The notes under the pieces were generated by a model. That model did no database searches, was not told the DNA's origin, and saw only the letters and a program-made list of their open reading frames with translations. This document shows, one piece after another, positions 1-10,929 of a stretch of DNA of 64,000 nucleotides (position 1 is the stretch's first letter; every line of letters begins with the position of its first letter). This stretch comes from Undaria pinnatifida (taxonomy: Eukaryota > Sar > Phaeophyceae > Laminariales > Alariaceae), in assembly GCA_012845835.1 (NCBI GenBank), contig JABAKD010000019.1, forward strand, positions 8,605,584-8,669,583, read 5' to 3'. The translations under genes were made by a program, and so were the position numbers.

Positions 1-290
1 GCGCTGACAATTATCCAGGCAATTCAATTTGATAGACAACTTTGTAAATCAATTATCTAGGCAATACATTTAATAAGACAAATTTGTAAATCAATTATCC
101 AGGCAATTTCATTTAAAAGACAACTTTGTAAGTCAATTACCCAGGCAATTTCATTTAATAGACCACATTGTAAATCAAATATCCAGGCAATTCCATTTAG
201 TAGCCAACCCTGTAAATCAATTATGCAGGCAATTCTAGTTAGTAGCCAACTTTGCAATTCAATTATCCACGAAATTCCATTTAATAGAAG
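1..290. repeat. 42-bp tandem satellite, about 6.5 units
   Basis: The marker word ggcaat recurs near 18, 60, 102, 144, 186 and 228, so the period is 42 bp. Each unit reads roughly caatttcatttaatagacaa followed by a cttgtaaatcaattatccagg-like half. Because 42 is divisible by three, one minus-strand frame stays open with a 14-residue repeat, but its composition follows from the repeat and I do not call a gene. A diverged array with the same period lies at 3541-3775. Confidence 0.9.
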
Positions 291-349
291 AAACATGTTC
301 TTCTATAACATTATTAACAGCAGGAGTACAAAGTAGACTATCCTTATTA

Positions 350-1008
350 CAGTAGCGCCTACGGTTTAAAAGAAATTGTTTAAGAGAAAGTACCGATTTA
401 AGAGAGTCAAACTGGCGTGACACGACCAAAATCGATTCAAGAGAGAATTGGTCTTTTTTCGGAGATTTTCTCTTAAATCGGACTTTTTCTGGAAGAGTCG
501 CGCGCAGCCATCACACACATCAACAGACGAACACACACCCACACAGCTGCAGACACCATGCCCTGCGCAGCGGGCAGTCGCTGCACAGCGGCCCCCGATA
601 ACACACCAGGCCCGCCTCATTTCACCAATCACAAATGCCCAGGAGAGTCTGCGGCCAGTACCTCCATGGCAACTGTGGTGTGGTGGACCCGCGTGGCATC
701 AGCGAGATGCACCGCATCTGCCACACCTGTGCGACCTCCCGGGAGAGCGAGAATCGAGGAGCGGGGAGTTCTGGGGCGCAGCCAGAAAAGCGCGACTCCT
801 GGGGGGGCAAAGACAAGAGCCCCGCGGGTGCAAGTAGTGGCTTGAGACTTGGCCAGGGTGTCGCGAAAAAAAACGGCGGTGCAGCCAAACGCAAGCGGTT
901 TAAGAGAATACTCTCGTATATCGTAGCCAATACGATATAAGAGAAGTCCCGATTTAAGAGAGAAATATCAGGCTCGCACGACCCTCTCTTAGACCGTAGC
1001 CGCAACTG
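350..1008. mobile_element. Tc1/mariner-superfamily, pogo-like DNA transposon, decayed
   Basis: The element starts CAGTAGCGCCTACGGTTTAA at 350 and its complement ends at 1008, with four mismatches over about 24 bp of terminal repeat. Both ends are flanked by TA (348-349 and 1009-1010), the usual target duplication of this superfamily. The subterminal arms carry repeated copies of a word close to CGATTTAAGAGA at 364, 379, 394, 433, 469 (inverted), 895, 933 and 950, as expected for transposase-binding arms. The CAGT start and AAGAGA-rich arms suggest pogo rather than classic mariner; that subfamily call is inference. No full transposase is present. Confidence 0.65.
558..940 (+). pseudogene. Cys/His-rich (zinc-finger-like) coding remnant inside the pogo-like element
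   Basis: Two overlapping plus-strand frames, starting at ATG 558 and ATG 635, look like halves of one Cys/His-rich domain. The first carries C-x5-C followed by NHKC; the second carries CGQYLHGNCG and MHRICHTC. The frames differ by one base step near 635-650, so this copy is frameshifted. A basic tract (KRKRFKR) follows near the 3' end. It sits between the transposon arms and probably derives from the DNA-binding part of the element's protein, but I do not recognise the family and it could be captured host sequence. Confidence 0.4.
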
Positions 1009-1009
1009 T

Positions 1010-2177
1010 ATATCATACGCTAACGTCGTGGTAGTGACGTTTTTTCGGATCTTTGAAAATATCTCCCCCAAAAAAGCTACGACTCCCGAGCTCCACTCGG
1101 CCTCCCGCGGCCTCGCGGTGCCGCCACGTCCAATCCGCACAGCAGCACTACGACGTGCCGGCGAAAGAACGGGCGTCGGTGCCCCACCTCGGCGAGGGGG
1201 AAGCGTGGAAATCGCCCTCCCGGGGACGGCTCGCTTGGCACCCGGCGTGGCGGGGAATAGTAAACAATTCCAAATCTCGCCCAGCCCGAGAGCATTGTAA
1301 CCAACGAATCGGCTGCTGCTCGCCTGTCAGGCGTATGGCTTTACGTACTGCTGCATTGCTGCACTGCAGTACTGGGTAGGTCCGTGGGTGGATGGTGGGT
1401 GGTGGGTGGGTGGTGGGTAGCGGCTTGCTCGCTCCCCGAGATGGCCGAGTATCGTCAAAAAATGAAAACTTCCCCCGTTTGTTGCTGTTTCATACAAAGT
1501 CCTCAAGAACCAACCCACTAACTGCTCCCCGCGTACCAGGTGTACTGCTGTACGTACTGCTGCACTGCTGTGCTGCTGTACGTAGTAAATACAGGTTTTA
1601 TCGGGGGGTGGGTGGAGGGTGCATTGCGCCGTCCGTCGTGGGTGGGTGGGCCGTTCGGTACGTGGGAGTCTTTTTTCGTCCTGTGGGAGATGAACCTTTT
1701 TTTTTTGTTTCTAAAATACCGGCCTCCCACTGGTGCTTGGGAGTACCACCGGCCCACTGGTGCATTCTTCTGTCCTTCACTATTTACCGTACATATTGCT
1801 GCGCTGCCGTCCTGCTGCCCTGTTATTATCTTGTTTTTTTAGTACCTACATACAGAGGATGTTACGACGTACAGCACCAATTTGTTTTTCCCGCCATACC
1901 GGCTGGCAACTGGCAAACCTCGGGAGTACCACTTCGTAGTTATTTATAATAGGAATGGTTCGCACAATAGGCTGATGCTCTGATTTTCAATGTGCATTAT
2001 TCGATCATAGTGATCGATATAATAATCATACTCTGACTGACAACAATACACCTACAATGATTATTACAACCCGCCTGTTGGTCATATCATGTGATAATAT
2101 CATGCTTATTATACCTCCCGCCCTCTATGCGGGTTCTGCTGATCATGTCATTTAATAATATCATGCTTAGTATAATA
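1010..2177. other. anonymous sequence, no gene supported
   Basis: 1028-1300 is GC-rich without a convincing frame. 1310-1600 carries direct repeats of ctgctgtacgtactgctgca-like words and GGTGGGT runs. 1950-2170 is AT-rich and has the word ataatatcatgctta twice (about 2093 and 2154). Confidence 0.6.
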
Positions 2178-2796
2178 TCTAAGATGAGTTTCGACCAAAT
2201 CTTCGATCTCACAGCTAGAGTATTTTATATTATATGAGACCTAAACCTCTTGAAAACCCTCCCCCCCCCCCCCCCCCCGAACTCCCCCCCCCCCCCCACC
2301 GAACCCCCCCCCGCCGCCCCGAACCCTCCCCCCCCCCCTCCCCGAACCCTCCCCCCAAAAACGCCCCCTCCTTCTCCACCACCCGCACCATCGCCAAAAC
2401 CTAGCACCACGCGCATAGCAAACCCCTACATCTATGCGACATGATTTTTTCGCCCCCCCCCCCTCCCCCCCCCACGTCCTTAAAAACTCCGCCTTCCCCT
2501 CACCAGTTATTCGACTTACAGGATTCACTTGATAAACTGATGCATTGCCTTCCACAGCTGTCAGATTTTGTCCCCCTCAGAAACGGGTTTTATAGTTTCC
2601 GCGCACAGACTGCCTAAAATCACCCTGCCGACCCTGATAGCTACACTTGAGTTGCAAGGGGAGTCGCCGACCTACATCCTTAATGAGGACACACAACCCG
2701 TAATACGCGCGATCGGAGTATCACACACAGCTTGCAAAGATGACTCTCGACAAAATCTTCGATCTCACAGCTGGAGTGTATTTTATAATATTTATA
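2178..2796 (+). repeat. dispersed family A: one tail fragment followed by a near full-length copy
   Basis: 2178-2232 is the conserved family tail (atgagtttcgaccaaatctt and on to cacagct). A longer copy starts at about 2239 with gacctaaa, contains poly-C tracts at 2261-2350 and 2450-2474, then the core (cgacttacaggattcacttg at 2512) and a second tail ending near 2796. The tail-head junction suggests tandem copies. The core translates to a peptide-like DLQDSLDKLMH stretch that recurs in other copies, so it may once have been coding. Confidence 0.8.
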
Positions 2797-2934
2797 ATAT
2801 CTACCCTCCATGCGGGTTTGCGGGTTTTGTAGTATCAGTGCACAGAACGATTATCATGGAAAATCGTCCTGCTGGCCATGACAACATCCAACATACAACA
2901 TCCACGGGAGTAACCGACATACATGTTCGGTGCC

Positions 2935-3245
2935 CGTCGCCCCGGTGGCGTATCAGGTTATCCTCAAGCCTGGTATAGGTCAGTTTCGTGAGTTCGAATC
3001 CCCCCGAGTGCATACTCGTATAAATTTGTGGGGCTTTTTCTTGGGCGCGAATTGACTCGCGGGAAACGCGAGAGCGTGAGAGAGCAACACTCGATGAAAA
3101 ATTGACGAGCAGTGGAATTGCTTAACCCTATGCTCGACATCAATTGAACGCAAGAACAGGGGGGAAGAAAGGGAAGACACCTGTGACCACGGCTTGTCCA
3201 GAAGCTAGAAAGTAGATGTGTGTTGAAAAAAAACAAAAAAAAACA
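2935..3245 (+). mobile_element. SINE-1, tRNA-derived, full length
   Basis: It begins cgtcgccccggtggcgtatc, with an A-box-like TGGCGTATCAGG and a B-box-like GAGTTCGAATCC about 50 bp later, the layout of a polymerase III promoter. The body has gcgagagcgtgag and cacggcttgtccagaagct, and it ends in a broken A tail (3222-3245). At least six other copies are in the window, so this is a SINE rather than a tRNA gene. SINEs depend on a LINE's enzymes for movement; none is visible here. Confidence 0.85.
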
Positions 3246-3261
3246 ACTTCCATGAGGATCA

Positions 3262-3372
3262 AAGATATAATACGCGCGATCGGAGTATCACACACAAAAA
3301 GTTTGCAAAGATGAGTTTCGACGAAATCTTAGATCTCACAGCTGGAGTGTATTTTCATTTTTTATAATAATA
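3262..3372 (+). repeat. family A, 3' fragment
   Basis: It matches the family from gcgcgatcggagtatcacac through atgagtttcgacgaaatctt to the tattttcatttttataata end. A much more diverged tail follows at about 3436-3515 (cagcttgcaaaatttagttt and ctcacagctgacgtttt). Confidence 0.75.
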
Positions 3373-3540
3373 CGCGCGAACGACCTTCTGTAAATTTTGT
3401 GCAACTACAGTAGTATATGTTGGCGAAATATACATGTACCGCGCAGCTTGCAAAATTTAGTTTCAACCATTCACTTGGTCGTACTCACAGCTGACGTTTT
3501 CAATTAAAAAATTACATATCAAATTGTTTCCACAACTTGT

Positions 3541-3775
3541 TCCGTAATTCCAATTAATAGACAGCAGCCCAAATCAATTTTGGCCGCAATTCCAATTTAT
3601 AGACAGCAGCCCAGAGCAATTGCAGCCGCAATTCCAATTAGTAGACAGCAACCCAAAACAACTGTGGCCGCAAGTCCAATTAATTGACAGCACATCAAAT
3701 CAAATGTGGCCACAACTCAATCAATTGTGGCCACAATTCCAATTAATAGACAGCACCCCGTATCAATTGTGGACT
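3541..3775. repeat. 42-bp tandem satellite, second array
   Basis: The anchor ccg(c/t)aa recurs at 3542, 3584, 3626 and 3668, which is again a 42-bp period. Units read about caattccaattaatagacag plus caacccaaatcaattgtggccg. The unit aligns with that of the 1-290 array over its first 20 bases, so the two arrays are probably old relatives. One plus frame stays open with a 14-residue period (LWPQFQLIDS). Confidence 0.85.
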
Positions 3776-4734
3776 AATATAACAGGAATTGTTCAGGGTG
3801 TGGTACATGTACCGGCAGCACCGGCGGTATATGTACCGGTACCGGTACCGGAACACGCTTGCACTTAGGTACATCAAGCATGTAGCAGTGCTTGGATGCA
3901 AATAGCAGCGCAACCTCAAAGCCACGTACAACAGCAGCATTGCCATAGGAAGGAAGGCAGACTCCTGTGGGGTATAGTCGAGGGAAGGACACCTTCAACC
4001 CCTCAACAGCAGCAGTGGTAGCGCTAGGTTGGCACGGCAGCCGAACAAGTGCTTGGATGCAAATAGCAGTGTCGGGGGGGAAAAACCGCGCCCTCCCCCG
4101 AACCCCCCCCTCCGGGCCCTCGTCAGCATGCGTCGCAAAACGACCCACCAGTGTTACGTTGACACGACAGCCGAACAGCAGTGCTTGGATTCAAACAGCA
4201 GTGTCGGGGGTGGGGGCGCCCCCCGCCCCCCCCCCCCCCCCGAGCCCTCGTCAGTGTGCGTTGGAAAGGTCCAGACAGCAGTGGGTGTTGGAAATATAAC
4301 TATTAATAGCGGATTTTTGAAAACGTAGATATAGCAAAAGGTGATTTGGCCATGCGTCACCAACCCCTACGAATATTAACGGCAAAACATATGCACGCCA
4401 GCACACCAGGCTTTAGTGTCAAACTATAATAAGCCAGGAAGCCAGGCTCAAGAGGCTAGGAACAAAAGAAGAGAAGGACAAGGCAGAAAACGAAACAAGA
4501 AGGAAAGAAATAGGAAAGAAAACGAGGGAAACAGGAACGCAGGGGAAAGGGATGAATGTATGAACACCTTTCAGCGCGGGGAATGTTAGTGGAAAGTTGT
4601 GATATAGCCGGGACAGCGTGGAATTTTAGTGGAAAGTTATGATATAGCAAGGCATCGACCTATTGATGAACGACGAACCACGACTAACGTACTACCATAC
4701 CGGTTGTACCAGGTACTTCGTAGGTCTACTGTAC
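3776..4734. repeat. anonymous region with a tandem repeat of about 130-160 bp
   Basis: 3807-3857 is rich in GTACCGG words. The phrase gtgcttggatgcaaatagca recurs at about 3887, 4049 and 4181 (last copy slightly changed), followed by GGGGG/CCCCC tracts and ccctcgtcag, giving three diverged units. 4286-4734 shows nothing but the palindrome CTATTAATAG (4300) and TACCAGGTA (4707). Confidence 0.6.
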
Positions 4735-5049
4735 TTTTTTTTTTTTTTTTTTTTAGCACACTTTCACTTTCCAGCTTCTGGACAAGCCGTGGTCACAGGT
4801 GTCGTCCCTTCTCCTCCCCGGTTCTTGCCTTCAATTTTTACCGCGCATAGGGTTCAGCAATCCCACTGCTCGTCGATTGTTCATCGAATGTTGCTAACTC
4901 ACGCTCTCGCGCTTTCCGCAAGTCAATTTGTCCACAAGAAAAAGTCCCAACGAATTTATACGAGTATGCACTCGGCGGGGCTCGAACTCACGAAACTGAC
5001 CTATACCAGGCTCGAGGATAACCTGATACGCCACCGGGGCGACTGGTAC
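4735..5049 (-). mobile_element. SINE-1, minus strand, full length
   Basis: Read on the minus strand it starts at about 5049 with the head gtcgccccggtggcgtatca, has B-box GAGTTCGAGCCCC, and ends in an uninterrupted A tail (the T run at 4735-4752). The clean tail and close match to the copy at 9037 suggest a fairly young insertion. Confidence 0.88.
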
Positions 5050-5436
5050 TGCGTAGGTCTACTCCGTTTGCGAACACGCCCTACATTTAGCGCAGACGAG
5101 CCGCAAACCGGTCTTGTGTACATGCGAAAGCAAGCGACATACAGAATAGATTCACGTTCATCGTGCACGGATAATAGATAAGAGGTGTGGTGGGATAATA
5201 CCACCTTGTGGAAGAATAAAAATAACAGGGACCCCAGCAGCCAAGCACATCAGCCGAAAGAACAAAAAAAACATACCTGGTACACACACGAACGAAAAAA
5301 ACAGCCAACATACAAATGATTGCCTAACCCTTGCCACAAGAGCTCCCGGGGAAAGGTGCGCCTACATTTAGTCCTCCTGCCTCTTCTGCTGCTGTGTTGC
5401 TTTCGGCAGGAGTGCATGGCTTTTGACCAGGTATGT
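5050..5436. other. anonymous sequence
   Basis: No frame, repeat copy or RNA signal was recognised apart from one TACCTGGTA at 5274-5282. Confidence 0.5.
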
Positions 5437-7556
5437 TTGTGCGTTTGCGTTAAAGGAATTCAATCTGAAAATTCAAGCAAATAATCCCGCCGAGCGAACT
5501 TTGAAGGAAGAATACGCCAAAAACGGCATGGAAATTCCAATTTGAGAGAACCATTTAGAGTGAACTTCCATCAATAACGATCAGATCATACGATTGGCCT
5601 ACCAACACCGGGCACACCGGCACAACAATCAGAGGGCAAGCACAACCCTCACGGCAGCACACAGTGTCACAGCACTGATCGCTGTGCGCTGTGCTTGGCA
5701 GCGGTAGACACAACTCAACCTTGATGCGGAGGCACCATAGCTGGGGAAGCATGGCGCGTACGCGTAACCTCAGAGGTAGGTGTTAGTGAGCCAGCGCTCC
5801 CGCGCTCTCTACGATGTGACCTCGGTCTCTGCCGCTGCGTGATATCATATTCGGTGCTGATTGTGTCAACCACCGTCGCTATCCCACAACGCTGTCGCCG
5901 AGGCCTCCACCGCCACCGCCACCCATGACGTACGGCCGCCGCCGCCGCTACTGCTGCTGCTGCTGCTGTGCGGCGGCTTGTTGTGCTGCGGCTGCGGTTG
6001 GTGTCCCCTGCGTTTGTTTCTAGAAAAAAAAAAAAAAAACTGGCTGTCCTGTTGTTGTGATGATTGTGGTGATCGAGCCAGGCCGAGCTGCTGTGCCGCA
6101 ACTCATCTGGCGGGGCCATCGCCACCGCCACCTCCGCCCCCGCCCCCGCCGCTGCTGCTGCCGCTGCTACGGCTGCGTCTGCGCTGCTGCTACAGCGCTG
6201 CTGCTGTGATGCTGCTGCTGTGATGCTGCTGTGCTGCTGTTTGTCCGATGGTGTTGTTCTGGGCCTGCCCCTGTCGGTGAGTATATAAATAGGTGCTACC
6301 GCACCATGGTCTAAATTCAAAATCTGATGCTGCCTCCCCGTCCCCCGCCTGTGATATGGAGGCCGTGGACGCCTTTTCTGAGATTCGTTCACCCCAAACA
6401 CAACCTAAAGCATGCCCGAGTGAATCTGGCCTTTTTTTTAGCACGATGGCAGAATTTTCAGTGAATTCGAGTGTTTGCGTTAAAAAACTTCACTTAAAGT
6501 TCTTCCATCAAGCGAGAAAAAGGCCAGATTCACTCCGGCATGCTTTTGGTTGTGTTTGCGGTGAACTAATCGCAGAAAAGGCGTACACGGCCTCAATAGC
6601 ACAGGCGGGGAGCGGGGAGACAGTATCAAATTTTGAAGTTAGACATGGTGCGGTAGCACCTATTTATAGACTCACCGACAGGGGCAGGCCCAGCACAACA
6701 CCGTCAGACATACAGCAGCACAGCAGCAGCAGCAGCTGCTGCGCAGTAGCATCACAGCAGCCGCTGCCGCAGCACAGCAGCAGCGGCGGGGGCAGGGACA
6801 GAGGTGGCGGTGGCGATGGCCCCGCCAGATGAGTTGCGGCACAGCAGCTCGGCTCGGCCTGACTCGATCACCACATCAACAGAACAGCCAGTTTTATATA
6901 ATTTTTTTAGAAACAAACGCAGGAGACACCAACCGCAGCCGCAGCACAAAAGCCATCGCCGCACAGCAGCAGCAGCGGCAGCAGCAGCAGCAGTAGCGGC
7001 GGCGGCGGCCGTGCGGCGTGGGTGGCGGTGGCGGTGGAGGCTTCGGCGACGGCGTTGTGGTATACCGACGGTGGTTGACAAAATCAGCACCGGATACGAC
7101 ATCACGCAGCAGCAGAGAACCAGGCCACATCGTACAGAGCGCGGGAGCGCTGGCTCATTACCACCTACCCCTGAGGTTGCGCGTACGCGCCATGCTTCGC
7201 CAGCTACCCTTTGTGCCTTCGCATCAGGGTTGAGTTGTGTCTACCGCTGCCAAGCACAGCGTACGGCGAGCGGTGTCTGCTGTGTGCTGCCGTGTGGGTT
7301 GTGCCGTCGTGCCCTGTTGTTCCATTGTGCCTGGAGAGCAACAGCAGTGTTAAGCTCGGTATTTGTAGGCCAATCGTATGAGCTGATCGTTATTGATGGA
7401 AGTTCACTCCGAATCGTTCACTCCGAATCGTTCACTCAAATCGGAATTTTCATGCCGTTTTGCGGCATATTCTTCCTTCAAACTTCGCTCGGCAATTGTT
7501 CTTGATGGAATTTTTGATTGAATTCTTCTAACGCAAACACTCGACTATTTTAACGC
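5437..7556. mobile_element. 2.1-kb inverted repeat (foldback-like), arms about 1 kb
   Basis: The left arm 5437-6433 pairs with the right arm 6520-7556. Matching landmarks are cgatcag(a/c)tcatacgattgg (5578 and the complement near 7365), gcgggagcgctggctc, CTG/CAG tracts, a tatataaatag-type word at 6282 with its mirror near 6660, and gcatgcc-gagtgaatctgg at the inner ends. The 86-bp spacer repeats the outer-end words tgtttgcgttaaa and ttccatcaag, as if two terminally similar units met head to head. No transposase frame is visible. The frames inside it are triplet-repeat artefacts. Confidence 0.75.
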
Positions 7557-7561
7557 AAACA

Positions 7562-7618
7562 TTATTTTAAAAATAAAAATACACTCCAGCTGTGAGATCG
7601 AAGATTTTGTCGAAATGT
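7562..7618 (-). repeat. family A tail, minus strand
   Basis: The complement reads gtttcgacaaaatcttcgat, ctcacagctggagtgtattt and a tttatttt end, directly next to the large inverted repeat. Confidence 0.7.
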
Positions 7619-7683
7619 ACACACTCGTTCGAAGGGGTGTATGTATATTTTTTCCATCTGCTGCTCTTTAAGATGCTGGTCAT

Positions 7684-9030
7684 GTGGTTGTCTGTTGTGC
7701 TTTGCTTTCATTTTTTGTAGTGCCGTCGTGTAATACCTTAATAATTGTTGAATATTCGTTTGTTTTCTTTTTCTTTTCCTTCTTTTTCTCCTTTTCTATG
7801 ATTTTCCTTTTTGTTGTACGTAGTCCGGTGTTCTGGATTGCATATGCTTTGTTTTTTTACCCGCGCGCTCATTGCGGTTTGGATTGGCATGGCCAACCAA
7901 CAACGCAGCTTGCGAAGATAAGTATTGACCTGAAATTCGTCAAACTCACGGCTGACGTTTTTGAAAATTAGTTATAAAACAAACTCACAGCTGACGTCGT
8001 TAGAATAAACATACATAAAAAATGATCGTACTCTGTTGTTATTGTTGTTATCTTCTCGTACAGCAGTAGTTGTAGTTTGTGACCAAACAGCTCGTCTCTC
8101 TCTATATGACGCATCAGCACGGACACTGGTTGTGCTGGATGGAGATGGGTGGAGGGTGGAGACATTATTAATCGGGTCAAAGTGAAGAACACACACATGT
8201 CGCGTAAGACCAGCTGCAACACCGGCTGGCCTGACCGCCATAACAAATTTGTTTTTTAACGGAACAGTATGACCCCTCCCATTATGAAAAAACTCACCCA
8301 CATAGTACCAACAACGCAGCTTGCAAAGATGACTATTCACCCCAAATTCGTCGAACTCACGGCTGACGTCCTTCAAATATTTTTATAAAATAACACAGGA
8401 GTTGACGTCATCTCTAGGATGTAGATGGGTGGAGGGTGGAAACATCGGCTCAATGTGAAGAACACACACATGTCGCGCAAGACCAGCTGCAACACCGGCT
8501 AGCCTGACCGCCATGGGAGTTGATTTCATCTCTAAACTGCAGAGTATAGACTACTCGTACATGGTTGCCCCGCGCGACGTTATAGTTGGGATGGCGTCAT
8601 TTGCTGCATTGCCATGATATTACTGCTGCCGTACTGGCTGTCAAAACAGTTGTGCCGAAGTCTCCGTCTGGCTTTCCTCTTTCCTTCCAATTAATTGCCT
8701 TTTCCTTATCTTTCTTCATCCCCTACAAGTATTCACGCGCAAGTATTACTTACCATCGCTACTTCCTGCAAATGGTCTGATGTGCTGGCTTCGACATTGT
8801 TTTTTGTTTGAACCCGAGCTCATTTTAATTGCGGTTGGCATTGGATTGCATGGCCAATTCACCGTTTGGTTGTACTTGCAACGTGTATGTGTACCTCTGT
8901 CTCGAATTTTGTGACCACAGAGCTCGTCTCTCCATGGAGCATTTGAACAAACACTGGTTGTGCTGGATGTAAATGGGCGAAAAGATCAGTTCCATGTGAA
9001 GGACACACACAATGTCGTCAGAAGGTGATA
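7684..9030. repeat. dispersed family F, three diverged copies in a row, with family A tail variants
   Basis: Each copy has a T-rich half (ttttcctttttgttgta, gtccggtgttctgg) and a half with gtgaccacagagctcgtctc, acactggttgtgctggatg and gtgaagaacacacacatgtc. Copies are at about 7684-8250, 8400-8520 and 8610-9020. Two variants of the family A tail (aacgcagcttgcgaagata and ctcacggctgacgt) lie at 7905-7977 and 8310-8390. The copies differ enough to be old. Confidence 0.6.
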
Positions 9031-9036
9031 AGAGTC

Positions 9037-9345
9037 TACCGGTCGCCCCGGTGGCGTATCAGGTTATCCTCGAGCCTGGTATAGGTCAGTTTCGTGAGTT
9101 CGAGCCCCGCCGAGTGCATACTCGTATAAATTCGTTGGGACTTTTTCTTGTGGACAAATTGACTTGCGGAAAGCGCGAGAGCGTGAGTTAGCAACAATCG
9201 ATGAACAATCGACGAGCAGTGGGATTGCTGAACCCTATGCGCGATAAAAATTGAAGGTAAGAACCGGGGAGAAGGGATGACACCTGTGACCACGGCTTGT
9301 CCAGAAGCTGGAAAGTGAAAGTGTGCAAAAAAAAAAAAAAAAAAA
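9037..9345 (+). mobile_element. SINE-1, full length
   Basis: The head taccggtcgccccggtggcg, B-box GAGTTCGAGCCCC and a 19-base A tail (9327-9345) are intact. It reads almost identically to the minus-strand copy at 4735-5049. Confidence 0.9.
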
Positions 9346-9535
9346 GTCTATGTGTGTGTGTGTGTTCTTTCTATAGACCGTGGTGGAGGCATGGATTGCG
9401 TCAGCTGTGATATATTTTTCTGGTGTGCGAGGACCACCTTTGGTTTGTTTGTGTTTTTCCCTGGGGTATTCCTAAGCTCCAGAGTGGAGCCTGTCCTGTG
9501 ACCACGGACTTGGTTGTGCGAGTTAAATGGGAGAA
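9346..9535 (+). mobile_element. family D retroposon, truncated 5'
   Basis: It carries the family D landmarks gtggaggcatggattgcgtc, cctggggtattcctaagctc, gcctgtcctgtgaccacgga and ends with gagaacaacaa, the start of the AAC tail seen in other copies. Confidence 0.65.
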
Positions 9536-9557
9536 CAACAAACAAGAGACCGGCAAA

Positions 9558-9879
9558 TACCGGTCGCCCCGGTGGCGTATCAAGTTGTCCTCGAGACTGG
9601 TACTGGGTCAGTTTCGTGAGTTTGAATCCCCCCGAACGCATACTCATAAAAATTCGTGGGGACTTTTTCTTGTTGTGCACAAATTGACTTGCGGAAAGCG
9701 CGAGAGCGTGAGTTAGCCAACACTCGATGATAAAAATCGACGAGCAGTGGGATTGCTGAACCCTATGCGCGATAATAATTGAAGGCAAGAACCGGGGGGG
9801 GCGGAAGGGAAGAAACCTGTGACCACGGCTTGTCCAGAAGCTGGAAAATAGAAGTGTGCAAAAACAAAAACAAAAAAAG
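9558..9879 (+). mobile_element. SINE-1, full length
   Basis: Head cggtcgccccggtggcgtat, B-box GAGTTTGAATCC and an A tail interrupted by C bases (9860-9879). It lies 210 bp from another SINE-1 in the same direction. Confidence 0.88.
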
Positions 9880-9901
9880 ACCATGCGGCAACGCTTTTAT
9901 A

Positions 9902-10709
9902 TATGTGTGTGTGTGTTCTTCACATTAAACCGTTCTTCTACTCGTCGACATCCAGCACACCCAGTGTCCGTACTGATTCTTCACCCTAGAAAGATCAGCT
10001 CTGTGGTCACAAGCCACGACACAGAGATAATGCATCGTAATGCATTCGACAACGCAATGTCATGCCCTAGTACTGGGTACGACAGGCACAACATACATAC
10101 GTCAGCAACAGAAATACATTGGAAGAGAGAAATACGAAATAAACAAAAACAAAAAACAAAAACAAAAAACAAAAACAAAAAACAAAAAACAAAATAAGAA
10201 AACAAATAAAAACAAAGATAAAAATAAAACAAAAAATGAAACAAACAAAATGAAGGGGAAATCGAAGAAACAACCCAAACGCAAAGGAGAGCCAAAGCTC
10301 GGAAAAGAAACATAATAAAATGAAATAAAATAAAGTAAAGTAAAACCAAAATAAGATAATCCGAACACGAGCCAAAAACCTGGACACGCAAGGAGGGAAC
10401 AAAGGGGAAAAAAATACCCCAGAGAAAGACGAAAAGTGCTATGTACCTACTAGTCGGCCTGGTACCTTGCTACCCTGTCTGCCATCTCCTTCCTGCCTTC
10501 GTCCACCGCGGTCTCCCTTCTATTCCTCCTGTTGCCCCCCCTGCCCCCATTCCCTTGGACGGCTTTCCTTCTACTCCTCCTGTTTCCCCCCCTCCCCCCT
10601 TTGTGTTCTTCTCATTAAACCAAAATACCTTGTAAAAGAGAGAAACAACGAAAGAAACCAAGACAAAATAAATAAATAAATAAATAAAAAGGGGAGCCAA
10701 AGCACGGGA
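9902..10709. repeat. family E, 0.8-kb repeat, copy 1 of a very similar pair
   Basis: The segment from tgtgttcttcacattaaacc to ggggagccaaagcacgggag recurs at 38670-39462 with few differences, mostly in A-rich runs. It includes an A/AAC-rich block (10138-10240), ccttcctgccttcgtccacc, and a partly repeated unit around gggagccaaagc. Matching stops at gggagatag in both. No coding frame is convincing. The first 100 bp resembles family F. Confidence 0.85.
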
Positions 10710-10929
10710 GATAGAAACATACCCCGAGCATGAGCCAAAATGGACATGCAAGGGGGAAAGAAAGGGAAAAAATACCCCGGAAAAAAGAAACAAGTAGAAG
10801 ATATATGCACTCCTACAGCGGCGTCATTCGAAACCCAATATGGATGCTGCCCTAAATAGTTGGGTGGGGTCATCTGCTGCTGCTACTGCTAGTTGTGTTG
10901 CTGTAATAAATAGTGTTAATATTTGGCAT

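Noticed and set aside
1-290. CRISPR array from the regular 42-bp repeats
   Set aside because: The repeats are directly contiguous with no unique spacers, and the context is eukaryotic.
6281-6292. TATA box at gtatataaataggtgc
   Set aside because: It is part of the inverted repeat arm with a mirror copy, and no gene follows; kept only as a landmark.
2939-9130. tRNA genes from the B-box words
   Set aside because: The words are SINE heads with conserved bodies and A tails in many copies; no complete cloverleaf with anticodon arm was drawn.
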